A stretch of DNA of 39,641 nucleotides from an uncultured Succinivibrionaceae bacterium. Its GTDB lineage: Bacteria; Pseudomonadota; Gammaproteobacteria; Enterobacterales; Succinivibrionaceae. The stretch covers positions 1 to 39,641 of the forward strand of contig CALXOV010000046.1 in assembly GCA_944390105.1 (NCBI GenBank), given 5' to 3'. A model generated the notes under the pieces. It was given only the letters and a program-made list of their open reading frames with translations. It was not told the DNA's origin and did not search any database. The first letter of the stretch is position 1. Every line of letters starts with the position of its first letter. Below, one piece after another: positions 18,634 to 27,199 of this stretch. The translations under genes were made by a program, and so were the position numbers.

Positions 18634-20058
18634 TTAGTCAACTAATCTTTCTTCTTGAAAAGTCGGATCAGTGTTGACAGCCCACACATTAATGCTATCG
18701 TCTCCTTTTATACGATCAGCACAGAGCAATCCCATTAATATGCTGTGATCCTGATTGTTATATTTATGAGTGCCGCATCTGCCGATAAAATATAAATTCT
18801 TATATTTCTTTGTCTCGTCATAGATTGGATCTAAGATGCTTGATGAATTAAGAGGATAGAAAGGATATGTATCTTTATATTTGACAATTGTGGTCCGATA
18901 AATATCCTTTCGATCAATACAATTCATTATCATAAGATCATTAATAGCTAGTTCAGATAATTGCTTATCACTTTGATTCCAGAAACCATCATTAAATTTG
19001 CACCAATACTCTAAAACTAGCATATCTTTGTTGTTAGACAGTTTTAAATCCTTTGACCATGATGCAAAGTTAGTGTATCGCCCTGTATGCATTTTTGGTT
19101 CTAACACATAGCAATACTGATCATTTAAAATAGAATTTGGGTTAATTTCAACATAAACGAAAATTGTAGAACGGTATTCAAGACGTTCAACATTATCTTT
19201 TATAGCTGTTGGTAATTCATCCATAGAAGCTAACATGTCTTTGAAATTATCCGTTGATACAATGATGTCAAAATCCTTAATTATTGTTTGCTTGGTCAAC
19301 TTATCTTTAATAACTACTCCAGCAGCCATATGTTCTCTAGTAATTATCTTGGTTAATTCCGTATTTAAATTAATTATCCCACCATTATCTTGAATATGTT
19401 TCGCAATATTTTCATACACCTTTCCGCAACCTTTTTTTTGGATAGGTGATATGAGTTTCCATGCGTGTGTTAACTTTAGGTTTTACAAAGATTGATTTAA
19501 TTGCATATTTAATAGCTTGATATAAATCCATCTTTTGAATTCTTTGTGAAGCAAAACATCCGTCAGTTCTTTAGTATCAACATCCCATACTTTTTTCGAG
19601 TATGTTTTAAACAAAATTCTAAATAAACGCTCACCAAAGGCATTAACCATAAAATCTTCAAAACTATTTCCTTTGCGCGGAAATAGTTTTGCCTTTATGT
19701 AACTTAATATACTTAAGAAGGATTCGGTAAATCCAAGCTTATAAAAAGCTTCAAATCCTCTTAGTGGATATAAGTAAAATTTTTCCTTATAAAATTATCT
19801 TGAATATCTTGGCACACGTATAATTTCATCCTTAGGTAGTTGATGTTTCCAATATTCTGAAACTCGGTGATTTTTAGTAAAGAATTTATGTGGTCCTAGA
19901 TCAACTATTTGGTCTAGTACTTCGAAGCTTTTACATATTCCTCTTACTGAAGATGAAGCCTCAAATATTTCGACTTCAAAACCTTCTTTAACTAAATTAT
20001 CAGCACAGGTTAGACCAGCTGGCCCTCCGCCAATAATTGCAACTTTCTTTTGAGTCAT
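18634..20058 (-). pseudogene. FAD/NAD-dependent oxidoreductase (amine-oxidase/UGM-like), three lesions
   Basis: The N-terminus has a Rossmann FAD site (VAIIGGGPAGLTCADNLVKEGFEVEIFEAS) and the full-length product would be about 475 residues, like the amine-oxidase/protoporphyrinogen-oxidase-like proteins found in polysaccharide loci. The frame is broken three times: TAA at 19795-19797 after VPRYSR; loss of one base in a T-run at about 19553-19556; and gain of one base in an A-run at 19432-19439 (eight A on the coding strand). The two indels restore the original frame for the C-terminal 260 residues. AAGGAA precedes the ATG. The region is strongly AT-rich. It lies 58 bases upstream of the membrane-protein pseudogene and was probably co-transcribed with it. 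The substrate is unknown. Confidence 0.85.
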
Positions 20059-20195
20059 AGTTATATTCCTTGTGTTTAATATTAGATTGGTTTAAAGATA
20101 ATGGTATGATTCTGTTTTTAGCATCGTATAGAATAGGCTGTATAATATAAATATATTAATTATTGATTAACAGAACTATGATGATATGTTTTTAT

Positions 20196-21128
20196 TCAGC
20201 AGAAAATGTTAGATTTATTTTCATGTGATATTCCGTTTGCTAAATAATCCGTAAGACAATCTTCTGGATTGTAGAAGTGAAAATTAGGTTCCAAGGTTTG
20301 TTGTAGGTACAAACTGTCAAGGAGTGCGGTCTGCTGTGGTAAGCGCTGATCGGCAAAAGTCAGCAATTTATCCTGGTTGCCGATGCTGAAGAGTTTTCTC
20401 ACCATGCCAGCTATATTGATACAGTGTCCGCTGCCGAAATTGATTATTCCGCAGAGATCATTAAAGATGCTCATGGCAATCAGCTTGCCAGCATCGCGAC
20501 TGTCAATAAGCTCAAAAACAGTTTGTTCATTAATCCGGGTGGTAAAGTGACTATGAGTCCGGGCGGCATTTAAAGCTTCACCCAGTAGTAACGACGGCGC
20601 GCAGTTGGGGCCGATAACATAAGGCAGGCGTGGCCATAGGACTGAAAAGTTAAACTGTTCCCCGGTTGCAGTTAAGGCGTGACTTAGCGCTAATTTTATT
20701 CTGCCATATTGCGTGCTAGGTACTGTGGGTGAAGTAGTTTCATTTCGTGGATGGTTTGTCGGGCTGTATTCGTGAACAGATCCTGTAGCAATGAGTCTTT
20801 TTCCGCCTTGTCTGCCGAAAGCTTCTGCTAGAGTCAGTGATGCCTTAAGCCATTCCCAATGCGATGCAACGTTATGGTTTTTTGATCCATGTCCTCCCCA
20901 AGCAAGATGCACTAAACAATTCGGCTGAATATCCTTAAGCATGCTATTGACTGCCGTAGTATCCAACATATTGCATTTATATGGAATTACCTGATGGCTG
21001 GCTGTTGATACAGTAGTAGTATGCGTACAGGCATAAATTTCGCAAGATTTGCTTTGTTCTAAAGCGCACAGGGCATTCAGTGTTGCCGATCCGACCATGC
21101 CCCGTGCTCCAGTAATTAATATCCTCAT
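20196..21128 (-). CDS. NAD-dependent epimerase/dehydratase (SDR) for a CDP-6-deoxysugar
   Basis: A 310-residue extended short-chain dehydrogenase. ATG 21128 is chosen because MRILITGARGMVGS is the canonical NAD-binding start; upstream codons in the open frame overlap the end of the epimerase pseudogene. The catalytic set is visible: Ser in IATGSVHEYSP and YGRIK (YxxxK). It is the last gene of a tight operon after rfbF, rfbG and an rfbC-type epimerase, so it probably reduces the 4-keto group of a CDP-6-deoxyhexulose to give the final CDP-sugar. The exact sugar cannot be assigned. It has no visible lesion although all three genes before it are broken, so in this strain it should lack substrate unless those lesions are corrected or bypassed. 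Confidence 0.75.
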   Translation of the reverse strand: MRILITGARGMVGSATLNALCALEQSKSCEIYACTHTTTVSTASHQVIPYKCNMLDTTAVNSMLKDIQPNCLVHLAWGGHGSKNHNVASHWEWLKASLTLAEAFGRQGGKRLIATGSVHEYSPTNHPRNETTSPTVPSTQYGRIKLALSHALTATGEQFNFSVLWPRLPYVIGPNCAPSLLLGEALNAARTHSHFTTRINEQTVFELIDSRDAGKLIAMSIFNDLCGIINFGSGHCINIAGMVRKLFSIGNQDKLLTFADQRLPQQTALLDSLYLQQTLEPNFHFYNPEDCLTDYLANGISHENKSNIFC

Positions 21129-21141
21129 AGCAACTAATCCG

Positions 21142-21701
21142 TTAGTTTTTAGCGAGCGTAATGCCGCAGAAGCTGTCATCAATAAACGGTCGTGTACGGT
21201 CTTTTTCACTCATCACGCGAATCGGCTCTGGCCAAGCTTGGGATCAAGCGGATTTAAGCCCGACTCATAATCGTGAGCGTAGCGTGCGGTGACCAAATAC
21301 AGCAGCTGAGCATCGGATGTAAGGGTTTGAAAAGCATGACCGGTGCCATGTGGCAGCAGCAGGTAATTGTGCGTTTTTGCTGACAGTTCAACGGCCACAT
21401 GCTGAAGGAAAGTAGGTGATCCTTTTCTTAAATCAATGGCGACATCCAAGACTTTACCCTGCAGACAGCGCACCAGTTTTATTTAATTGCAGGGCGGGTA
21501 TTGAAAATGAATGCCGCGTACCGTGCCTTTATCCTTACTGTAGGACAGATTCATTTGGACAATGGGTTCATGCAGACCGATTCCGTGTAGTTCATCGCTG
21601 CAGTAGAATCGCTCAAAGAAGCCACGTTCATCGCAGATAGGCTTTGCCTGCAGCATATAAACGTCGGAGATTTTGGTTGCGTGAGCGGTAAATCTATTCA
21701 C
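21142..21701 (-). pseudogene. RmlC/RfbC-type sugar 3,5-epimerase, broken by a stop and a 3' frameshift
   Basis: This is a cupin-fold epimerase of the dTDP-4-dehydrorhamnose 3,5-epimerase family: CDERGFFERFYCSDEL, GTVRGIHFQYPP, then KLVRCLQGKVLDVAIDLRKGSPTF. The GTG start at 21701 has AAAGGAG. TAA at 21483-21485 falls where relatives have Glu (the PPHAE-KLVRC position), which a single G-to-T change would explain. A second lesion follows LDPKLG near 21230: the expected WPEPIRVMSEKDRTRPF C-terminus continues in another frame to the TAA at 21142-21144, implying a small deletion of 3n+1 bases. The gene sits between rfbG and the SDR and would act on a CDP-4-keto-6-deoxyhexose. Confidence 0.88.
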
Positions 21702-21715
21702 AATGTATTTCTCCT

Positions 21716-22810
21716 TTAATCCTGGGCCCAGCTAAGCCCTAGGGTGCGGGCGCGGGCGGTAAAGTCTGCAATCTGCTGTAAAGAAAAGGTGCGCATATCT
21801 GTGGATGGACCTTGATAGAAATGCCGATACCATTGCACACTCCAGCTGACAGCCTGTGCGGCATTCAGTACAGGGCTGACCCCCAGCTCTGCTGTGGCTT
21901 TGCTGATATCCAGCGTCAGCAGTTTGGCTTCCTGAAAAGTTGGGGAGTGTGCGATATTAATCTCACCGCTGCCCCAAGCCTCAATGGCAAGTTCAGCTAT
22001 CTGCTTGACGGTCAGCCCTTCCTGTGGCTGGGGACCGAAGTTATAGCTTGGGGCAATATTGGCTTTACCCTCAAGCAGATAAGCGGCAAGGCACAAATAG
22101 CCAATCAGCGGCTCTAAAACCAATTGCCACGGTCGTATGGATTGGGGCTGACGGATAGTGATGGACTTATGTTGTGCTAAGGAGCGTATGCAATCCGGTA
22201 GCAAGCGGTTCTCAGCCCAATCGCCGCCGCCAATCACATTACCGGCGCGCGCGGTTGCCAAGCGCAGAGTGACGTCTTGTTGCAGGAAGGAGCGGCGGTA
22301 GCTACTGCTGACAATTTCACTGCAGGCTTTGGAGGCTGAATACGGGTCATAGCCGCCTAACGGGTCGCTTTCTTTAAAGGGTCTGCCGTCTTCATGATTT
22401 TCGTAGCACTTATCGGTGGTGACATTGACTACCGCCTTAACGCTATCGCAGGTACGGCAGGCTTCTAGTACATTTAAGGTGCCGATAACATTGGTCTCAA
22501 AGGTGGTCACTGGGTCAGCATAACCGATACTGACTAAGGGTTAGGCAGCCAGATGCAGCACCAGCTCAGGGGCGCTGCGTTGCATGAAGGCGCGGAGCTG
22601 CCTGATGTCGCGAATATCGGCAATGCATTCATCCTGCAGCAGTTGTGCAACCCCGATAACGTCATACAAGCGCGGCTTGCTGTTCGGCAGCAGCGAGTAG
22701 CCGTAAACTTTAGCGCCTAAAGAATGCAGCAGCAGGGTAAGCCATGCGCCTTTAAAGCCGGCATGGCCTGTAATAAGTACTCGTCTTCCGGCAAATCTAT
22801 CAAGCAGCAT
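21716..22810 (-). pseudogene. rfbG: CDP-glucose 4,6-dehydratase, interrupted by one ochre codon
   Basis: The product converts CDP-glucose to CDP-4-keto-6-deoxyglucose. It is an extended SDR with NAD motif ITGHAGFKGAWL, active-site TTDKCYEN and YSASK, and full family length (364 codons). A TAA at 22541-22543 interrupts it inside the highly conserved HLAAQPLV motif, exactly at the Gln codon; CAA to TAA is a single C-to-T transition. Everything downstream (PLVSIGYADPVTTFETNVIGT...) is in the same frame with no further lesion. GGAG precedes the ATG and rfbF ends three bases upstream. As read, the fragments of 89 and 264 residues would not form a working enzyme. Confidence 0.92.
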
Positions 22811-22813
22811 GAC

Positions 22814-23616
22814 TTACTCCCAAATTTTCCAAGGAGCTTGTCCGTGCTGCCATAGGCTTTCCAGCTCGTTTTTATCGCGTAGCGTATCCATCGGTTTCCA
22901 GAAGCCGTGATGGCGGTACGCATTCAGCTCACCATGTTCCACTAGCCGCTGCAACGGCTCTTGCTCCAGCATGACGTTGCCGTAAGGGATTAAATCTAAA
23001 AAGACGTTATCAAAGATAAAGAAGCCGCCGTTGACCCAGCTGCCGTCGCCGGAGGGTTTTTCTACGAAGCTTGAAATGTTATCGGTGGTGGGATTTATCT
23101 GCAGGGCGCCGAACCTACCTGAGGGCTGTACTGCCGTGAGAGTGCCGATTTTGCCGTGTGCTTGATGGAAGGAAATTAATGCCGGCAGATCAATATCAGC
23201 AACCCCGTCTCCATAATTTACTGAAAAATAAGGTGATTTATCCCCACCCCGTCACGCTTTTCTAAGATGTATGGGGCAGCCATCTTGATGCGGGTGCCGG
23301 TTTGCGTATGCAGGCCGGTATTAAGGATGGTAACTTTCCATGGTTCAACTTTGCTCGAATGCACGATCACGTCATTGGTCTGCATATCAATAGTGACATC
23401 CGAGTTGTTGAGGTAGTAGTCTACAAAGAAGCGCTTAATCTGCTGAAACTTATAGCCGCACAGCAGAATAAAATCATTGAAGCCATAGTGCGAGTAGATT
23501 TTCATGATGTGCCAGAGAATAGGATATCCTCCGATCTCCACCATCGGCTTTGGCTTCAAAATCGTCTCTTCAGACAGACGGGTTCCCAAACCGCCAGCTA
23601 AGATTAAGACTTTCAC
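22814..23616 (-). pseudogene. rfbF: glucose-1-phosphate cytidylyltransferase, frameshifted in a G-rich tract
   Basis: The product makes CDP-glucose, the entry to CDP-6-deoxyhexoses. The nucleotidyltransferase signature VLILAGGLGTRLSEET and the KPKPMVEIGGYPILWHIM segment are present. The frame is lost at 23242-23250, where the coding strand reads GGGGTGGGG. Translation then reaches a stop at 23218. In the next frame the protein resumes as DKSPYFSVNYGDGVADIDL and continues through SGRFGAL, FVEKPSGDGSWVNGGFF and FWKPMDTLRDKN to the TAA at 22814-22816. A single-base loss accounts for it. GTG 23616 is the likely start. It is the first gene of the operon rfbF-rfbG-epimerase-SDR. Confidence 0.92.
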
Positions 23617-23690
23617 GAGCAGAAAACTCAAAAATTAATTTTATAACAAACGATTACGATCACAACGCAGATCGATAAAGATACAGCGGA

Positions 23691-23699
23691 ATTATAACA
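23691..23699 (-). promoter_or_regulatory. extended -10 promoter for the rfbF operon
   Basis: On the minus strand TGT-TATAAT is a perfect extended -10 element 75 bases upstream of the rfbF start. It appears intact although the genes behind it are broken. Confidence 0.5.
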
Positions 23700-23763
23700 C
23701 TGATTTGCGGGTACTTTTAAAATTTGAAGGTATTTGTTAGGAAATAGTGCAGTTATCGGAGAA

Positions 23764-24186
23764 TTATTCCAGCAATAGCTTGCGTGTGATGAAATTAAAA
23801 ACCATCACGATAGCAGTGGCGATAATTTTGCATAAAGCATAATGTATAAGGAAAAATTCCACGCCAAGGTACATAATAAGGTTGTTGATGCCAAGACCGA
23901 TGACAGCTAGAGTAACAAATGGGATCGCAATGCTGAGACGATTCATCCTGCCTTTGGCCTTATAGTCGTAGACCCAGAAAATACTCAGTAGGTATACGAT
24001 GATCACGCCGACGCAAAAGGCAATCGTTGCTGCTAGCAGATAGTTAAGTCCGGCAAATTCAGTCAACGCTATCAGGATACTGTAATCGACAATAAAACTA
24101 AAGCCGCCAGTGATGGTAAAGCGCTCGATCTGCAGTAGAAGCGGCAGGTTAATGAAGAGTTTAAGTGGCGTATGCTCGACAAACAT
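23764..24186 (-). CDS. GtrA-family membrane protein
   Basis: A 140-residue protein with four membrane helices and the GtrA pattern (RFTITGGFSFIVDYSILIALTEFAGLNYLLAATIAFCVGVIIVYLLSIFWVY, then LGINNLIMYLGVEF and FNFITRKLLL). GtrA proteins are thought to move polyprenyl-phosphate-linked sugars across the inner membrane for O-antigen or teichoic-acid modification. It is upstream of rfbF on the same strand with a 147-base gap containing its own promoter candidate, and it is intact. No GtrB-type polyprenyl glycosyltransferase is seen nearby. The start has a weak ribosome binding site. Confidence 0.8.
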   Translation of the reverse strand: MFVEHTPLKLFINLPLLLQIERFTITGGFSFIVDYSILIALTEFAGLNYLLAATIAFCVGVIIVYLLSIFWVYDYKAKGRMNRLSIAIPFVTLAVIGLGINNLIMYLGVEFFLIHYALCKIIATAIVMVFNFITRKLLLE

Positions 24187-24361
24187 AATACGATTAATCT
24201 ATGAAAGCATGGGCAGCATATTGCGGAAGATTATTGGATAACAGCGAGTTCTTTGCTTAAATGACACCAAATGATACTCCATTTTGTGCCGATGCTTAAA
24301 GAATTAACTTGCAACTTCGCGGCAAGTAACTGCAAAAACTTTTGAGCAAAATATATGACCG

Positions 24362-24389
24362 CGGCATACGCTGCGGTCAGCGTATGCCG
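24362..24389 (-). terminator. hairpin ending the traI-traD module
   Basis: CGGCATACGC (24362-24371) pairs perfectly with GCGTATGCCG (24380-24389) across an eight-base loop, one base beyond the stop codon of the small membrane protein. No T-run follows. An alternative, mutually exclusive stem GACCGC (24357-24362) / GCGGTC (24373-24378) overlaps it. Confidence 0.5.
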
Positions 24390-24390
24390 A

Positions 24391-24942
24391 TTAATACGGC
24401 ATGCATTTCCTAAAGGAGCAGATAAAGGTCAGGGTGACGCTAAGCAGCAGCCAACTGATGCTGGCAACAATTACCGTACCTGGAAGCGGGATGAAGGCGG
24501 ATCCTAGCAGAGCACAGCAGCAGAGCGTACGGATTAAGCCGCATCCATTAAGCAGGTGCAGCGGATTTTTCAGCATAAATGCAAGCTGCTCCTTGCAGTT
24601 GTGGGCAAGCTGCCAGCTACAGATGGAAAGCACGATTAGGCCAGGCAGCAGCCCAAGTAAGGTGCCGCCCAGCGTGATCAGCGCGCTCCAGCCTAAGATG
24701 GTAAAAGTGCCATCATCCATGCCCGGAGCAAAACTGCCGCGGCTTAAGATAGTCAATATGTTGATGGAAAGCTCTTGCGGCAGTAGCGTCAGGTTACTTA
24801 CGGCCGTAAGCTGTTCGCACAACATGGCGTACGCATCATGCTGTCCAATGCTGGCAATCGCATTACACAATATCAGCAAGGTAAAAGTAGCCAGCAATAG
24901 CCCCCAGCGAAATATAGAGCCAAAAGGTGCAAAGATAGACAT
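24391..24942 (-). CDS. small membrane protein downstream of TraD (possible ICE TraJ/DUF4400-like protein)
   Basis: A 183-residue protein with about four hydrophobic segments (residues about 9-28, 83-110, 133-150 and 157-175) and a short periplasmic part between the first two. I cannot assign a family from sequence alone. In SXT/R391-type and PFGI-type integrating conjugative elements a membrane protein of similar size follows traD directly, and this gene starts 19 bases after the traD stop with a good AGGAG site, so it is probably that partner. It would assist the coupling protein at the membrane. A strong hairpin follows its stop. Confidence 0.55.
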   Translation of the reverse strand: MSIFAPFGSIFRWGLLLATFTLLILCNAIASIGQHDAYAMLCEQLTAVSNLTLLPQELSINILTILSRGSFAPGMDDGTFTILGWSALITLGGTLLGLLPGLIVLSICSWQLAHNCKEQLAFMLKNPLHLLNGCGLIRTLCCCALLGSAFIPLPGTVIVASISWLLLSVTLTFICSFRKCMPY

Positions 24943-24961
24943 AAATGATTACTCCTGTAAG

Positions 24962-27157
24962 TTAAGCGGCGCTTTTTTCAGATGAATCAAGATGCGGAAT
25001 GCGTCCTTTTATGATGCGCCCGTCGGCAAGGCGCGCCAGATAATGTAGCGGTCTCAGATCAGCAATTAGTGCCGGCGGTGCCAGCGAAATAGTGTGGTAA
25101 TCAACGCTCTTGCAGCCTCCGTAAGCTAAGGATGTGTTCTGATTTTCGTAGTAGCTTATTCCGTAAGAAATTTCCTCCCGCGGCACTTCCGGAAAGGAAC
25201 TAGCCACCGTGCGGGCACTTTCTTGATCGAGCAGTCGCAGACTGATAATAGTGTTGCAGTTGGCCAGTACCTGTTGTGCTCCGCTGTCGCTAAGTCGCGC
25301 GCGCAGATCTGCGGTGCTTTGCGTGGCCAGCGTCATGGCAATGCCGCAGCTGCGGCCCTTATTGAGTAGCTGCACGGTACTTTCATCGACAATTTCCGAG
25401 GCTTCATCAATAAAGACGTTAATGCGCGTTGAGTCGTGCGATGTACAGCGGTGCTCTTCTGAGCTTTGGCTGTTGATTTGCCCCGCTAAGGCGCGTAGAT
25501 CAGCAATTAGCAGTTTTCCTACTTTAGCGCCCAGCACGGCATCGTTTAAGCAAGACAGAGCGACGTAGAGGATCTTGTGCTGTGCCGTAATGTCGCTTAG
25601 AGAAGTGCTGTCTTGGCTGCCACTTGACAGCAGGTTTGACAGATCGTCCGCTGTCAACAGATTAAGTAGAGGCTTCAACACTGCGGTTACTTTACTGTAG
25701 TAGTCCGCCGGCATGCGGGTGATATCGGCCACGGTATAAAAGGCGGGTTTTCTCTGCAGATAGCCTTTACGGCACAACCATTCGTAAAATTTAATTAATG
25801 TATCTACGCTTACTTTTTGTTTGCATGTACGTTTGGTTTTAGTTGCAGCTGATTTAGGGGGGGCGGCCGTATCTTGCGCAGCATTGGACTGTTTATTCCT
25901 CGCAGCTTTTGCAGCGTTGACTGCAGTTGCTACGGTATTTTGGGAGCACTCAGCAGAATGGAGTGTATCCAGATTGCCGCAGATGCGCTTCCAATAAACA
26001 TTCACCTCGGTATTGTTGATCCGACGACATTCCTCCTCAAGATAATACCATAGTCCCTTGAGGAAGTTGGTGTGCACCGTCGTGATGTCACGTAGCGCCT
26101 CTAAAGTCAGCGGCTGTCCACGCAGGGCCAGTAAGGATGCGGCTGCACTGATGGCAGACTGTGCGTAGGCTTTAAAGGACATGCTCGCACCGTCACCTGG
26201 CAGTGTGGTGGTTAGGCGATCGGCGATTTCGCTGACGCGCAGATAGCGTCCTAAGGGATTGAAGTGCAGGGTTGATCCATTCCCTGACAGGTCAAGTACT
26301 TCAAGTTTGTGTCCAAGGCCTAAACGCTGAGCGCTGCGGCGAATTTGCTTTAACATGTTGCGATCAGATTTGGGATCTAAGATTATCACGCTCTCGCGGC
26401 GCAGCATGGCCTGCTCAATAAGCAGGAGTAGCAAACTGCTTTTGCCAGAGCCGGTAGTGCCGAAAATTATGGTGTGTGAAGTTAAATCATCAGCTTTGAT
26501 AAAGATCGGGTGTAGGCGATCCCGTCCTAACGCATGAATGACATCGCTGCGCGGATAGTTAAAAAAACTTGACGGCTCTTTGGGCAGAAAAAGCTGTGCA
26601 AAGGCATTTAAATGCTCTGTACCCCAAGTAAAGCCTTCACCAAGAAATACTTGATGGCGCAGACCGTCAAGCAGCGATACACCTTCATGCTCCCAGAAAT
26701 TAGGCTGGCATAATCCGTCGCGCGCAATGCCTAATTGCAGTGCTTGCTGACAAGTTTGTATTGCTGTAGCAGTTGGCTGATGCGTGGCAAAAAGTTGTAG
26801 CAGTGCATGCTGCGACAGTGGCGGCAGTTTGGTATGGCTACGAAAGTAGTCAGTTTCTGCACAAAGTTTCAGCGCATGGCGTAGCAGTGGCAGCATCAGG
26901 AGTAGTGCCAGCATTCCAGCGTAGTAATAGGCAGGGGCGGTCCCGATGAGTCCAAGGAGGGTGCACAAGAGCGCACTTAATATACATACACGCAGGGTTC
27001 GACCAATGGAGCGGGAACTGCGCTTCCATGCAGGTAGCGGATGGATGGCGGCAGCCTTTAAGATGAGCGCATCCAGCCGCTGTTTTAATGGCATACAGCG
27101 GCGCTTTAAGCATTTAAGCCGTAGCCCGGCGCCTGATATTGGTAAATTTAAAGCCAT
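24962..27157 (-). CDS. traD: TraD-type conjugative coupling ATPase (T4CP)
   Basis: A 731-residue hexameric DNA-pumping ATPase of the ICE (SXT/PFGI) TraD type, which links a relaxosome to a type IV secretion channel. Two membrane helices lie at about 55-72 and 76-95. The TraD N-domain motif VFLGEGFTWGTEHLNAF is at about 170-186. Walker A FGTTGSGKSS is at 232-241 and Walker B NVFIDEAS at about 580-587, with a conserved TLATQS segment after it, so the ATPase site looks complete. A Lys/Ala/Thr-rich low-complexity insert occurs in the middle (about residues 415-445). AAGGA precedes the ATG. It is between traI and the small membrane protein. No other conjugation genes flank the trio. Confidence 0.88.
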   Translation of the reverse strand: MALNLPISGAGLRLKCLKRRCMPLKQRLDALILKAAAIHPLPAWKRSSRSIGRTLRVCILSALLCTLLGLIGTAPAYYYAGMLALLLMLPLLRHALKLCAETDYFRSHTKLPPLSQHALLQLFATHQPTATAIQTCQQALQLGIARDGLCQPNFWEHEGVSLLDGLRHQVFLGEGFTWGTEHLNAFAQLFLPKEPSSFFNYPRSDVIHALGRDRLHPIFIKADDLTSHTIIFGTTGSGKSSLLLLLIEQAMLRRESVIILDPKSDRNMLKQIRRSAQRLGLGHKLEVLDLSGNGSTLHFNPLGRYLRVSEIADRLTTTLPGDGASMSFKAYAQSAISAAASLLALRGQPLTLEALRDITTVHTNFLKGLWYYLEEECRRINNTEVNVYWKRICGNLDTLHSAECSQNTVATAVNAAKAARNKQSNAAQDTAAPPKSAATKTKRTCKQKVSVDTLIKFYEWLCRKGYLQRKPAFYTVADITRMPADYYSKVTAVLKPLLNLLTADDLSNLLSSGSQDSTSLSDITAQHKILYVALSCLNDAVLGAKVGKLLIADLRALAGQINSQSSEEHRCTSHDSTRINVFIDEASEIVDESTVQLLNKGRSCGIAMTLATQSTADLRARLSDSGAQQVLANCNTIISLRLLDQESARTVASSFPEVPREEISYGISYYENQNTSLAYGGCKSVDYHTISLAPPALIADLRPLHYLARLADGRIIKGRIPHLDSSEKSAA

Positions 27158-27199
27158 AAGTTAATCCTTAATATTTTTAAAATTTTTTATACCTAACCC

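Noticed and set aside
17436-22543. Stop-codon reassignment (TAG or TAA read as an amino acid) as explanation for the interrupted genes
   Set aside because: Three of the four internal stops are TAA and one is TAG. Both codons end intact genes in this window (for example TAG for murB, birA and pgeF; TAA for rpmB and clpB). Frameshifts also occur in the same genes.
16443-23616. General sequencing error as sole cause of the broken genes
   Set aside because: More than 25 kb of flanking genes show no break, and four of the lesions are substitutions. Two homopolymer indels (19432-19439 and 23242-23250) could still be technical, and this is stated in the findings.
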